Origin: Streptomyces sp. NRRL S-244
Lineage (GTDB): Bacteria > Actinomycetota > Actinomycetes > Streptomycetales > Streptomycetaceae
Assembly (NCBI RefSeq): GCF_000717915.1
Contig: NZ_JOCX01000003.1
Location: 62,001 to 126,000 of the forward strand
Reading direction: 5' to 3'
Length of the DNA stretch: 64,000 bases
Part shown: positions 51,257-60,588 of the stretch, piece after piece
Position numbering within the stretch: the stretch's first letter is position 1
Layout: every line of letters begins with the position of its first letter
The notes under the pieces: model-generated
Seen by the model: only the letters and a program-made list of their open reading frames with translations
Told to the model about the DNA's origin: nothing
Databases searched by the model: none
Translations under genes and position numbers: made by a program

Positions 51257-52809
51257 TGGCGCCCGCCCCCGTGACGGCGCGCGGACTGCGGGTGGCCGGC
51301 GTCGCCAAGAGCTTCGCCGGGGTCCCGGCCCTGCGCGGCGTCAGCCTCGACTTCCCGGCCGGTTCGGTCACCGCGCTGATGGGCGAGAACGGCGCCGGGA
51401 AGTCCACCCTGTTGAAGATCGTCTGCGGTGACCGGCCGGCCGATTCCGGCACGGTCCTCGTCGACGGCTCCGAGGTGCGGCTGCGCTCCCCCGCCGACGC
51501 GCGGGCCGCCGGCATCCGGCTCATCCCCCAGGAGCCGGAGATCGTCCCGCACCTCACGGTCGCCGAGAACGTCTACCTCGGCGCCCTGCCCACGCGGGGC
51601 GGCCGTCGCTTCGACCGGGCGGCGCTGCGCCGCCGGCTCCGGGAGGACCTGGTCCGGATCGGCTTCGGACACGTCCTCGACGCGGACACCCCGGGGATCC
51701 GCCTCACCCCGGCCCAGCGGCAACTGGTCGAGATCCTCCGGGCGTTGACCGGAGAGGCGAGGGTGCTGGCCTTCGACGAACCCACCTCCTCCCTCTCCGA
51801 GCACGAGGTGGAGGCCCTGTTCGCGCTGATCCGCAGACTGCGCGAGCGGGGGCTCGCCGTCGTCTACGTGTCCCACCGCATGCAGGAGATCTTCCGGCTG
51901 GCCGACCGGGTGGCCGTCCTGCGCGACGGGGCGCTGGTCGGCGTCAAGGACGCCGGGGCCACGGACGAGGGCGAGATCGTACGGATGATGGTGGGCCGGG
52001 ACCTGTCCGTTGCCCGGAGGGGTCCCGCCCGCCCGCACGCGGCCACCGGCCACGTCGTCCTCGACGTACGCGAAGTGACCACCGACGACGTGCGCGGGGT
52101 CAGCTTCAAGGTCCGGGCGGGCGAGGTGGTGGCCCTGGCCGGGCTGGTCGGCGCCGGGCGATCCGAGCTGGCCCGGGCGCTGATCGGCGACCTGCCGCTG
52201 CGCGGCGGAACGGTGGCGGTGCTGGGCGAGGAAGTGCGGCTGCGCCGGCCCTCCGACGCGATCCGCGCGGGCATCGGCCTCGCCCCGGAGGAGCGCAAGG
52301 CGCAGGCGCTGTTCCTCGACCGGTCGGTCCGCGACAACATCGCCCTGGCCGTCCTGGACCGGCTGAGCCGCCTGCGGTTCGTACGCCGGGCGGCGGAGAG
52401 GGAGCTCGCCCTGGAGTACACCGGCCGGCTGCGCGTGCGCACGCCGTCGGTGGAACGGGAGGTGCGCACGCTCTCGGGCGGCAACCAGCAGAAGGTGGTG
52501 CTCGCGCGCTGGCTGGCCCGCAGGCCCAAGGTGCTGATCCTCGACGAGCCGACCCGGGGCATCGACGTCGGCGCGAAGGCCGAGATCTACCGGATCGTGG
52601 CGGACCTCGCCGAGGCCGGGGTGGCGCTGCTGGTCATCTCCTCCGAGCTGCCGGAGGTGCTGGGGCTGGCCGACCGGGTGCTGGTGATGCAGGGCGGCCG
52701 GATCACCGGCGAGCTCGACCGGTCCGAGGCCACCGAAGAGGCCGTCCTCGCCCTGGCGATGGCCGACGACCTCACCACGACGGCTACGGGCAACGGAGGA
52801 ACCGAGTGA
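51256..52809 (+). CDS. Sugar ABC transporter ATPase with two nucleotide-binding domains (MglA/AraG type)
   Basis: Product of 517 aa. The first domain has Walker A GENGAGKST (about 44-52) and Walker B VLAFDEPTSS, with a degenerate signature typical of the group. The second domain has the characteristic GAGRSEL P-loop, LSGGNQQKV signature and LILDEPTRGIDVGAK. Such fused ATPases drive CUT2 monosaccharide importers. It is coupled to the binding protein (TGATG) and the permease (GTGA overlap). Confidence 0.92.
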   Translation: MAPAPVTARGLRVAGVAKSFAGVPALRGVSLDFPAGSVTALMGENGAGKSTLLKIVCGDRPADSGTVLVDGSEVRLRSPADARAAGIRLIPQEPEIVPHLTVAENVYLGALPTRGGRRFDRAALRRRLREDLVRIGFGHVLDADTPGIRLTPAQRQLVEILRALTGEARVLAFDEPTSSLSEHEVEALFALIRRLRERGLAVVYVSHRMQEIFRLADRVAVLRDGALVGVKDAGATDEGEIVRMMVGRDLSVARRGPARPHAATGHVVLDVREVTTDDVRGVSFKVRAGEVVALAGLVGAGRSELARALIGDLPLRGGTVAVLGEEVRLRRPSDAIRAGIGLAPEERKAQALFLDRSVRDNIALAVLDRLSRLRFVRRAAERELALEYTGRLRVRTPSVEREVRTLSGGNQQKVVLARWLARRPKVLILDEPTRGIDVGAKAEIYRIVADLAEAGVALLVISSELPEVLGLADRVLVMQGGRITGELDRSEATEEAVLALAMADDLTTTATGNGGTE

Positions 52810-53996
52810 ACGCGAACCCGGCCAACATGGCCAACCCGGCGAACCCGGCCAACCCGCCGGACACGCCGGACACGGCGGACACGCCGAACACGCCGAACAC
52901 GGCGACCGCGGGAGAGGGCGTGTCCGGCCGGACGGCCGGGGCGACGGCCGCCGAGCCGTCCGGTACGAGCGGCACCCCGGCCGCCACCGACCGGGGCGGA
53001 CCGGCGGCGGGGCCCGGGCAGCGGCTCGGCTCGCTCCTCGGCTCCGTCGGCGGCCAGAACCTCAGTCTGATCGGCGCCCTGGTGCTGGTGCTGGCCCTGT
53101 TCGGCTGGCTCAACCCCGCCTATCTGACCTGGGCGAACATCAAGGTCATCGGCGACGCGGTGACCATCTCCGGACTGCTCGCGCTCGTCCAGACCGTGGT
53201 GATCATCTGCGGGGCACTGGACATCTCCGTCGGCTCCCAGGTCGGCGTGGCCTCGGTGGTCTCCGCCATGGTCTTCACCTCCACCGGCGGGAACGCCCTG
53301 TTCGGCATCGCCGCCGCGCTCGCGGCGGGCCTGCTCGCCGGGCTCCTCAACGGCGCGGTCATCGTCTTCGGCCGGGTCAACCCGGTGATCGCGACACTGG
53401 CCACCCTCGCCGCGTACAAGGGGATCGCCCAGCTGCTCTCGAAGGGCGCGGCGCAGGGGTACGTCAGCAACGACGACGTCTTCGTCTTCCTCGCGAACGG
53501 CGCGATCGCGGGCATCCCCGTGCTGCTGTGGGTGCTGGCCGTGGTCACGCTCGCCATCCACCTGTTGCTGAAGTCGACGGACATCGGCCGCAACATCTAC
53601 GCCATCGGCGGCAACGACACCGCCGCCCGGCTGGCCGGGATCGACATCAACAAGTACCTGATCGCCGTGTACGGCCTGGCGGGGGTGGTCGCCGCGGTAG
53701 CCGGGGTACTGCTGACCGCCAGGACCGGCTTCGGCCACCCCGTCTCCGGCAGCGAGGGCCTCGAACTGAAGGCGATCACGGCGGCCGCCCTCGGCGGCTG
53801 CCTGCTGGCGGGCGGGAAGGGCGGGGTGGGTGGCACCCTGCTGGCCATCACCCTGCTCGGGGCGCTGGACAACGGCCTGACCGTGCAGGGCGTGAACCCG
53901 TTCTGGCAGAACGTCGCCCAGGGGGCCCTGCTCGTGGTGGCCGTGGTGATCCAGAAGCGGCGGGCCGGGGAGCGGGCGGTGGGACTGCCCACCTGA
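52806..53996 (+). CDS. CUT2 sugar ABC permease
   Basis: Product of 396 aa with about 10 hydrophobic segments after residue 85. Family motifs are VVIICGALDISVGSQVGVASVV and RNIYAIGGNDTAARLAGIDINKYLIAVY. The first 85 residues are unusual: a low-complexity start of Asn-Pro-Ala units, then Asp/Asn-Thr-Pro units, then an Ala/Gly/Thr stretch. The GTG at 52806 overlaps the ATPase stop by 4 nt, and a strong terminator follows. Confidence 0.9.
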   Translation: MNANPANMANPANPANPPDTPDTADTPNTPNTATAGEGVSGRTAGATAAEPSGTSGTPAATDRGGPAAGPGQRLGSLLGSVGGQNLSLIGALVLVLALFGWLNPAYLTWANIKVIGDAVTISGLLALVQTVVIICGALDISVGSQVGVASVVSAMVFTSTGGNALFGIAAALAAGLLAGLLNGAVIVFGRVNPVIATLATLAAYKGIAQLLSKGAAQGYVSNDDVFVFLANGAIAGIPVLLWVLAVVTLAIHLLLKSTDIGRNIYAIGGNDTAARLAGIDINKYLIAVYGLAGVVAAVAGVLLTARTGFGHPVSGSEGLELKAITAAALGGCLLAGGKGGVGGTLLAITLLGALDNGLTVQGVNPFWQNVAQGALLVVAVVIQKRRAGERAVGLPT

Positions 53997-54016
53997 CGGG
54001 GGGAGTCGACCGGCTA

Positions 54017-54050
54017 AAGGGCGGGCCGCGCGTGCGCGCGGCCCGCCCTT
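54017..54050 (+). terminator. Terminator of the galactoside transport operon
   Basis: Perfect 16-bp arms AAGGGCGGGCCGCGCG (54017-54032) and complement (54035-54050), 20 nt after the permease stop. Confidence 0.85.
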
Positions 54051-54098
54051 CAATGCGTGAACTCCCGCCGCCCATATGCCCGTTGTCGGTTCCAAGTC

Positions 54099-54158
54099 TT
54101 GACGCCCGGGGGCGCCGGGAGCACAGTGGCCAGCGGCGCCGCTTGAGAGCGCTCTCAA
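54099..54158 (+). promoter_or_regulatory. GH16 gene promoter and LacI-type operator
   Basis: TTGACG (54099-54104), 17 bp, CACAGT (54122-54127), then the perfect 16-bp palindrome TTGAGAGCGCTCTCAA at 54143-54158, just past the expected start point. The same core recurs at 56908 and 58223. Confidence 0.8.
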
Positions 54159-54194
54159 ACAGCGGACAGCCTCCCCCCGAGAGAGGGCACACCC

Positions 54195-55640
54195 ATGCGT
54201 CTCCCCACCCGTAGAAAGCGGCCGTCCGTCCGGCCGTCCGTCCGGCGGGCCGTCATCGCCGCGTTCGGCACGATGGCCTTGGCCGCCGCGGCCGCGGCCG
54301 TGGTCACGGTGCCCGCGGGCGCCGTCGCTCCCCCGCCCCCGGCGGGCTGGTCCCAGGTGTTCCTGGACGATTTCAACGGGGCCGCGGGCTCCGGCGTCAA
54401 CGCCGCCGACTGGCAGTACACCACCGGCACCAGCTACCCCGGCGGCCCCGCCAACTTCGGTACGGGCGAGGTCGAGACGATGACCGCGAGCACCGCGAAC
54501 GTCTCCCTCGACGGCGCCGGGAACCTGCGGATCACCCCCCGCCGGGACGCCGCCGGCAACTGGACCTCCGGCCGCGTCGAGACCCGGCGCTCCGACTTCC
54601 AGCCCCCGGCGGGCGGCAAGCTGCGCACCGAGGCCCGGATCCAGATGCCGAACGTCACGGGTGCGGCGGCGAAGGGCTACTGGCCCGCCTTCTGGATGCT
54701 CGGCGCGCCCTACCGCGGCAACTGGTGGAACTGGCCCGGCATCGGCGAGATCGACATCATGGAGAACGTCCAGGGCATCAACAACGAGTGGGCCACGGTG
54801 CACTGCGGTACGAGCCCCGGCGGCCCCTGCAACGAGACCTCCGGCATCGGCGGCCAGCGCGTCTGCACCGGCACCACCTGCCAGGGCGGGTTCCACACGT
54901 ACGCGGTGGAGTGGGACCGGTCCACCGCCGTGGAGGAGATGCGCTTCTACCTGGACGGGGTCAACTTCCACACCGTGCGCGCGAACCAGGTGGACGCCGC
55001 CACCTGGACCAACGCCACGAACCACGGCTACTTCATCATCCTGAACGTCGCCATGGGCGGCGGCTTCCCGGACGCCTTCGGCGGCGGACCCGACGCGGGC
55101 ACCCAGCCCGGCTACGCGATGGTCGTCGACTACGTGTCCGTACTGCGCTCGGCGGGCGGCACGACCCCGCCGACCACGCCCCCCACCACGCCCCCGACGA
55201 CTCCGCCGACCACTCCGCCGACCGGCAGCCGCGACGCGTACGGCACCATCCAGGCCGAGTCGTACGACGGCCAGGGCGGGCTGGCCACGGAGACCACCAC
55301 GGACACCGGCGGCGGCCGCAACCTGAGCGCGATCGCCAACGGCGACTGGGCCCTGTACAAGGGGGTCGACTTCGGCTCCACCGCCGCGCGGCAGTTCCTC
55401 GGGCGGGTGGCGAGCGGGGCGGCCGGCGGGGTCAGCGGACTCGTCGAGGTCCGGCTGGACAGCCGTACCGGCCCGCCGATCGGCAGCTTCTCGGTCGCGA
55501 ACACCGGTGGCTGGCAGAGCTGGAGGACCGTACCGGCCAACATCAGCGGCGTCACCGGCACGCACGACGTGTACCTGACCTTCACCAGCGGCCAGGGCGC
55601 CGACTACGTGAACGTCAACTGGTTCGGCTTCGGCCACTGA
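54195..55640 (+). CDS. Secreted GH16 endo-beta-1,3-glucanase with CBM6-like domain
   Basis: Product of 481 aa with a signal peptide (about 1-43). The GH16 domain spans about 50-315 and contains GEIDIMEN, the EIDxxE motif with both catalytic glutamates, within WPAFWMLG...WPGIGEIDIMENV. A Pro-Thr-Thr linker of repeated PPTT units follows, then a CBM6-type domain (IQAESYDGQGGLATETTTDTGGGRNLSAIANGDWALYKGVDFG). It hydrolyses internal bonds of laminarin-like beta-1,3-glucan. It is the first gene of the beta-glucan group, with the regulator's operator in its leader. Confidence 0.92.
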   Translation: MRLPTRRKRPSVRPSVRRAVIAAFGTMALAAAAAAVVTVPAGAVAPPPPAGWSQVFLDDFNGAAGSGVNAADWQYTTGTSYPGGPANFGTGEVETMTASTANVSLDGAGNLRITPRRDAAGNWTSGRVETRRSDFQPPAGGKLRTEARIQMPNVTGAAAKGYWPAFWMLGAPYRGNWWNWPGIGEIDIMENVQGINNEWATVHCGTSPGGPCNETSGIGGQRVCTGTTCQGGFHTYAVEWDRSTAVEEMRFYLDGVNFHTVRANQVDAATWTNATNHGYFIILNVAMGGGFPDAFGGGPDAGTQPGYAMVVDYVSVLRSAGGTTPPTTPPTTPPTTPPTTPPTGSRDAYGTIQAESYDGQGGLATETTTDTGGGRNLSAIANGDWALYKGVDFGSTAARQFLGRVASGAAGGVSGLVEVRLDSRTGPPIGSFSVANTGGWQSWRTVPANISGVTGTHDVYLTFTSGQGADYVNVNWFGFGH

Positions 55641-55663
55641 CCGGCCGGACCCAGGAGACGCCG

Positions 55664-56890
55664 ATGAACACACGCAGAACATTCCCGCCGGCCGTGCCGG
55701 CCCTGCTGGCCGCGCTGATCGCCCTGGTGGCGGCGGCCCTGCTCTGGACCCCGGCCCGGGCCGTCGCGGGCCTCGCACAGGGCGGGCCGGGCAGCTTCCC
55801 GATCACCTTCCAGAACAACACCCGCGGCGCCTACGCCGACGCACAGGTCTTCGTCACGGTCCTCGGCCAGGTGACCCCGGGCCAGTGGTCGTACATGAAG
55901 CCCGACGGTTCCATGGCCCACATCAACCACCTCGACGCCACCGCGCCCGGCCACCTGGTCAAGAACGGCGTGTCCTACCCCAACATGTCCTTCACACTGG
56001 CCCAGGTGGGCGGCACGGTGCCCTCCCCGCCGTCGATCCGCGGGGGCCGGATATACGTCTCCCTCGGCTCCCCCGTCTACTTTCCGGTCTCCCCCGACGA
56101 CCAGGGCTGGGGCGGCCCCGACCTGCGCAATCCCCGCGACCCGAACACCGACGTGTACTACGACTGGTACGAGTACACGTACGTGCAGGGCCAGGTCGCC
56201 TTCGGCGGGAACACCACCCAGGTCGACCAGTTCGGCTTCCCGATGACCTCGCGGCTGCGCCAGACCTCCAGCGGCTACGACACCACCCGGGGCATCACCC
56301 GGACCCGCGCCGAGGTCATGCAGCAGTACGCGGCCTCCGTCGGGGCCGCCTTCAGGCCGCTGCAGAACGGCCACCGGATCGTGGCCCCGCGCTCCTCGGA
56401 GCTGTTCCTCGCGGGCGGCGCCCAGCAGAACCACCTCACCGCCGCCATCGACCAGGCCTGGGCCTTCTACACCACCCACCCGCTCACCCTGACCCGGCAC
56501 GGCGAGACGTTCTCGGGGCGGGTCTCCGGTTCCACGCTGACCTTCAGCAAGAACGGCGCGGGCCCCTTCACCCTGCGCAAACCCACCTCGCCGGACGTCA
56601 TGGCCTGCGCGGGGGCGCTGGCCTCCGGCAACGACACCGAGAAGCAGCTGGGCGCGGAGTTCTGCGCCGCGTTCAACCGGGGCGTCGCCCTCGACACCAC
56701 CGCCTGGTACACGCCGGCCGCGTACTACCGCGGGGCGGCGAAGAACGACTACGCCGCGTTCTTCCACACCGTCGGCCTGAACGGGCGGGCCTACGGCTTC
56801 CCCTACGACGACGTCAACGACCAGTCCTCCGTCCAGATCCTCGGCAACGCGGAGCCGCCGACCGGGCTGACGCTCGGGATCGGCTGGTAA
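55664..56890 (+). CDS. Secreted GH64 beta-1,3-glucanase
   Basis: Product of 408 aa with a signal peptide (about 1-36). Sequence blocks PITFQNNTRGAYADAQVFVTVLG, GGRIYVSLGSPVYFPV and DVYYDWYEYTYVQGQVAFGG, then NTTQVDQFGFP, belong to the thaumatin-like GH64 family. These enzymes release laminaripentaose from beta-1,3-glucan; the Glu in WYEYTY and the Asp in TQVDQFG are the likely catalytic pair. AGGAG precedes the ATG, 23 nt after the GH16 stop, so the two form one transcript. Confidence 0.9.
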   Translation: MNTRRTFPPAVPALLAALIALVAAALLWTPARAVAGLAQGGPGSFPITFQNNTRGAYADAQVFVTVLGQVTPGQWSYMKPDGSMAHINHLDATAPGHLVKNGVSYPNMSFTLAQVGGTVPSPPSIRGGRIYVSLGSPVYFPVSPDDQGWGGPDLRNPRDPNTDVYYDWYEYTYVQGQVAFGGNTTQVDQFGFPMTSRLRQTSSGYDTTRGITRTRAEVMQQYAASVGAAFRPLQNGHRIVAPRSSELFLAGGAQQNHLTAAIDQAWAFYTTHPLTLTRHGETFSGRVSGSTLTFSKNGAGPFTLRKPTSPDVMACAGALASGNDTEKQLGAEFCAAFNRGVALDTTAWYTPAAYYRGAAKNDYAAFFHTVGLNGRAYGFPYDDVNDQSSVQILGNAEPPTGLTLGIGW

Positions 56891-56907
56891 CCGCCGCCCG
56901 TACTGCC

Positions 56908-56920
56908 GGGAGCGCTCTCA
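56908..56920. promoter_or_regulatory. LacI-type operator before the regulator gene
   Basis: GGGAGCGCTCTCA shares the GAGCGCTC core of the operators at 54143 and 58223 but is imperfect on its left arm. It suggests weak autoregulation. Confidence 0.65.
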
Positions 56921-56992
56921 GCCTCCCGGCGGTACGGGTTACCCTGCTGTCCGCCGCGCCAACGGCCCCCCGGACCCGCAGGAGGAGCGCCC

Positions 56993-58036
56993 GTGCCAGA
57001 ACAGCTTCCCGGTCAACGCCCCACGCTGGAGGCCGTGGCGGAGCGCGCCGGGGTGTCCCGCGCGACCGCGTCCCGCGTCGTCAACGGCGGGGAGGGCGTC
57101 CGCGCGCATCTGGTGGAGAAGGTCCGCGAGGCCGTACGGGAGCTCGGGTACGTGCCGAATCCGGCGGCCCGCGCCCTGGTCACGCGGCGCACCGGGGCCG
57201 TCGCCGTGATCATCGCCGAACCGGAGATCCGGATCTTCTCCGACCCCTTCTTCTCCCGGCAGATACGCGGCATCAGCAAGGAACTGACCGCGCACGACAC
57301 GCAGTTGGTCCTGCTGCTGGTGGAGGACCGGGGGGACTACGACCGCATCGAGCGCTACCTGGCCGGCGGCCACGTCGACGGGGCGCTCGCCTTCTCGCTG
57401 CACACCGACGACCCGCTGCCCGCGATCGCCCGCCGCGTCGGGATGCCCACGGTGTACGGCGGCCGGCCGGGCTGGACCGCCGGGTCCGGGGGGCACGGCG
57501 GTGTCGCGTACGTGGACGCGGACAACCGAGGAGGCGCCCGCGAGGCCGTACGGCTCCTGCTGGACCAGGGCCGGCGGCGGATCGCGCACATCGCCGGTCC
57601 GCTGGACCAGACCTCGGCGGTGGACCGGCTCGACGGCTACCGGGACGTACTGCTCGACGCCGACCCCGCGCTGATCGCGGAGGGGGACTTCACCGCGGCG
57701 GGCGGGGCCGAGGCGATGGCCGCGCTGCTGGAGCGCTGCCCGGACCTCGACGCCGTGTTCGCGGCGAACGACCTGATGGCGACGGGCGCCCTGCGGGTAC
57801 TGCGGGAGCGCGGACTGGCCGTCCCCGGGGACGTGGCGCTGGTCGGCTTCGACGATGCCGAGCTGGTGGCGGAGAGCGCCGATCCGCCGCTGACGACCGT
57901 ACGCCAGGACATCGAGGGCATGGGGCGCCTGATGGCGCAGCTGCTGCTGCGCACCCTGGACAAGGCCCAGGGCGACCGTGCCGTGCCCGCCTCGGTGATC
58001 ACCCCGACGGCGCTGGTCCGGCGTGATTCCGCCTGA
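56993..58036 (+). CDS. LacI-family regulator of beta-glucan utilisation
   Basis: Product of 347 aa. The helix-turn-helix is TLEAVAERAGVSRATASRVVNGGEGVRAHLVEKVREAVRELGYVPNPAARALVTRRTG. The sensor domain has FAANDLMATGALRVLRERGLAVPGDVALVGFDDAELVAESADPPLTTVRQ. GGAGGAG lies before the GTG at 56993. It resembles CebR-type regulators of cellooligosaccharide genes in layout and operator. The effector here is probably a beta-1,3-glucooligosaccharide, inferred from neighbours. Confidence 0.9.
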   Translation: MPEQLPGQRPTLEAVAERAGVSRATASRVVNGGEGVRAHLVEKVREAVRELGYVPNPAARALVTRRTGAVAVIIAEPEIRIFSDPFFSRQIRGISKELTAHDTQLVLLLVEDRGDYDRIERYLAGGHVDGALAFSLHTDDPLPAIARRVGMPTVYGGRPGWTAGSGGHGGVAYVDADNRGGAREAVRLLLDQGRRRIAHIAGPLDQTSAVDRLDGYRDVLLDADPALIAEGDFTAAGGAEAMAALLERCPDLDAVFAANDLMATGALRVLRERGLAVPGDVALVGFDDAELVAESADPPLTTVRQDIEGMGRLMAQLLLRTLDKAQGDRAVPASVITPTALVRRDSA

Positions 58037-58180
58037 AGGCCGCCGGGACGGTCGGAGCGAGCGGCAGGAACGGCAGAACGCGCAGGACGGGCAGGACGGG
58101 CAGCAAGGCCGGGAACGGCGTGAACTTGCCGTGTGGCGCGGGTGATTGTGGACGAAAGCACTCCGTTGCGGGTACGACTC

Positions 58181-58236
58181 TTGACGGGGCCCGGGCTGCG
58201 GGTGCACGCTCCAGTCGCGTTCTGAGAGCGCTCTCA
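58181..58236 (+). promoter_or_regulatory. Promoter and operator of the beta-glucan transporter operon
   Basis: TTGACG (58181-58186), 18 bp, CACGCT (58205-58210), then TGAGAGCGCTCTCA at 58223-58236. The spacing of promoter and operator mirrors that before the GH16 gene. Confidence 0.75.
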
Positions 58237-58292
58237 AAGCTGGCGCACTCCCACCCCCGCACCCTGCCCGTCCAGGCCAAGGAGGCCGCCCC

Positions 58293-59597
58293 ATGTCGAT
58301 CCCCCGAACCGTCCAGAGAACCGCCGTCCGCCTCGGCGCCGTCGCGCTCACCGGAGTGGTCCTGGCCGCCTGCGGATCCGGGTCGGGCGGCGGCTCCTCC
58401 GACGCCGCGGGCGGCGACATCACGCTCACCATCGACCTGTTCGGCGCGTTCGGCTACCAAGAGGCCGGGCTCTACGCCGAGTACGAGCGGCTCCACCCCG
58501 GCGTCAAGATCAAGCAGACCGACACCGAGGACGAGCAGGACTACTGGAAGTCCCTCCAGACCCGCCTCGCGGGCGGCGGCGGCCTGGCCGACGTCCAGGG
58601 CATCGAGGTCGGCCGCATCGCCTCGGTCGCCCAGCAGCAGGCGGGCAAGTTCGTGGACCTGAACCAGTACGGGGCCGGGGCGCTCAAGGAGGAGTTCGCC
58701 CCCGCCAAGTGGTCCGCCGCGACGACCAAGGACGGCAAGGTGCTGGGCCTGGGCACCGACGTCGGCCCCGAGGCCATGTGCTACCGCAGCGACCTGTTCC
58801 GGGCCGCCGGTCTGCCCACCGACCGCACCGAGCTGGCGGCGCGGTGGGCGACCTGGGACGGCTACCTCGAACTCGGGCGCCAGTACAAGGAGAAGGCGCC
58901 CGCGGGCAGCGCCTGGATCGACAGCGTGGGCAGCCTGAACGCGATCATGGTCGGGCAGGAGAAGGAGCGCTACTACGACGCCTCGGGCGCCCTGATCTAC
59001 GAGAACAGCCCGGCCGTGAAGGCCGCCTGGGACGCCTCGGTCAAGGCCGCGGGCGAGGGGCTCAGCGCCAAGCTGGACCAGTGGTCGCCGCCGTGGAACC
59101 AGGCCTTCGCCTCGGGGTCCTTCGCCACCCTGCCCTGCCCCGCCTGGATGCTCGGCTACATCAAGGGCCAGGCCGGGGACGCGGGCAAGGGCAAGTGGGA
59201 CGTCGCGAAGCTGCCCGGCGGCGCGGGCAACTGGGGCGGCTCGTACCTGGCGGTCCCGACCGCGGCCGCCCACAAGAAGGAGGCGTACGAGCTGATCAAG
59301 TGGCTCACCGCGCCCGAGCAGCAGACCAAGGTCTTCCGCGGGCAGGGCAACTTCCCCTCCGCCACCAAGTCGATCGGCCAGATAGCCGACGCCAAGGACC
59401 CGTACTTCTCCGACGCGCCGATCGGCAAGATCTTCGGTGACGCCGCCGAGCAGGCCCCCGTCCAGGTGCTCGGCCTGCACGACAAGGACATCGCCGACCA
59501 GATCAACAACGCGCTCAGCGAGGTGGAGCGCAAGGGCACGGCGCCCGAGACGGCCTGGTCGAACGCGAAGAAGGCCGTCAAGAATGCCCTCGGCTGA
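58293..59597 (+). CDS. Oligosaccharide-binding lipoprotein (family 1, CebE-like)
   Basis: Product of 434 aa with lipobox VVLAAC. Typical family 1 sugar-binding pattern: ITLTIDLFGAFGYQEAGLYAEYERLHPGVKIKQ, LADVQGIEVG, PAWMLGYIKGQ and LPGGAGNWGGSYLAVPTAAAHKKEAYELIKWLTAPEQQ. It delivers beta-glucooligosaccharides to the permeases encoded next. The stop overlaps the following permease start by 14 nt. Confidence 0.9.
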   Translation: MSIPRTVQRTAVRLGAVALTGVVLAACGSGSGGGSSDAAGGDITLTIDLFGAFGYQEAGLYAEYERLHPGVKIKQTDTEDEQDYWKSLQTRLAGGGGLADVQGIEVGRIASVAQQQAGKFVDLNQYGAGALKEEFAPAKWSAATTKDGKVLGLGTDVGPEAMCYRSDLFRAAGLPTDRTELAARWATWDGYLELGRQYKEKAPAGSAWIDSVGSLNAIMVGQEKERYYDASGALIYENSPAVKAAWDASVKAAGEGLSAKLDQWSPPWNQAFASGSFATLPCPAWMLGYIKGQAGDAGKGKWDVAKLPGGAGNWGGSYLAVPTAAAHKKEAYELIKWLTAPEQQTKVFRGQGNFPSATKSIGQIADAKDPYFSDAPIGKIFGDAAEQAPVQVLGLHDKDIADQINNALSEVERKGTAPETAWSNAKKAVKNALG

Positions 59598-60588
59598 GCC
59601 GCTGTCATCGCCGGCACGGTCGGCACGGTCGGCACAGCCGGCGCCGGCGGCGCCCCCGACCGCCCCGGTGCCGCCGGCGGCGCCGCCCCGGCGGCGGGGC
59701 CGGCCGGCCCCGCTGTCCCCGTACGCCTTCCTCGCCCCGTTCTTCACCCTGTTCGCCGCGTTCGGGATCTTCCCGCTGCTCTACACGGCGTACGTCTCCC
59801 TCTACCGCGCCGAACTCCAGACCCCCGGCGAGCTGGAGTGGCGCGGGCTCGGCAACTACGCGGCGCTGTTCACCGACCCGTTCTTCTGGACGGCGCTGCG
59901 CAACACGTTCACCATCGGCGTGCTGTCCACCGTGCCCCAGCTGCTGATGGCGCTGGGCCTGGCCCACCTGCTCAACTACCGGCTGCGCGCCCGTACGTTC
60001 TTCCGCACCGCGCTGCTGCTGCCGTACGCGACCTCGGTCGCCGCCGCTTCACTGATCTTCGCGCAGCTCTTCGGGCACGATTTCGGGCTCGTCAACCGCC
60101 TGTTGGACCTGCTGGGCATCCACCCGGTCGACTGGCAGAACGGTACGGCGGCCTCACAGATCGCCGTCTCGTCCATCGTCGTCTGGCGCTGGACCGGCTA
60201 CAACACGCTGATCTACCTGGCCGGCATGCAGACGATCCCGACCGAGCTGTACGAGGCGGCCGAGGTCGACGGGGCCTCCCGCCTGCGGCAGTTCCTCCAC
60301 GTGACCCTGCCCGGACTGCGCCCCACGATCGTGTTCACCTCGATCGTCTCGACGATCGGCGCCACGCAGCTGTTCGGCGAGCCGCTCCTGTTCGAGGGAT
60401 CGGTCTCCGGCGGCATCTCGCACCAGTACCAGACCCTCGGCCTCTACATGTACGAGCAGGGCTGGGGCTTCTTCCACCTGGGCCGGGCCGCGGCCATCGC
60501 CTGGGTGATGTTCCTGCTGATCGTGGTGCTGGTCGGGGCCAACGCCTGGGCCGCGCGCCGCCGTTCCCGTAAGGAGGCCGGCCGATGA
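59584..60588 (+). CDS. Sugar ABC permease, CebF-like
   Basis: Product of 334 aa. After a Pro/Ala/Arg-rich cytoplasmic start there are six hydrophobic segments. The EAA loop is YEAAEVDGASRLRQFLHVTLPGLRPT. It pairs with the second permease, whose start overlaps its stop (ATGA). The ATG at 59584 lies inside the end of the binding-protein gene. Confidence 0.9.
   Translation: MPSAEPLSSPARSARSAQPAPAAPPTAPVPPAAPPRRRGRPAPLSPYAFLAPFFTLFAAFGIFPLLYTAYVSLYRAELQTPGELEWRGLGNYAALFTDPFFWTALRNTFTIGVLSTVPQLLMALGLAHLLNYRLRARTFFRTALLLPYATSVAAASLIFAQLFGHDFGLVNRLLDLLGIHPVDWQNGTAASQIAVSSIVVWRWTGYNTLIYLAGMQTIPTELYEAAEVDGASRLRQFLHVTLPGLRPTIVFTSIVSTIGATQLFGEPLLFEGSVSGGISHQYQTLGLYMYEQGWGFFHLGRAAAIAWVMFLLIVVLVGANAWAARRRSRKEAGR

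Noticed and set aside
52806..52880. Asn-Ala-Asn-Pro text resembling malaria circumsporozoite repeats
   Set aside because: A coincidence of low-complexity sequence at a permease N-terminus; no other similarity.
52587..55778. Minus-strand frame of 1063 codons opposite the permease and GH16 genes
   Set aside because: Antisense shadow; the plus-strand genes have full family motifs.
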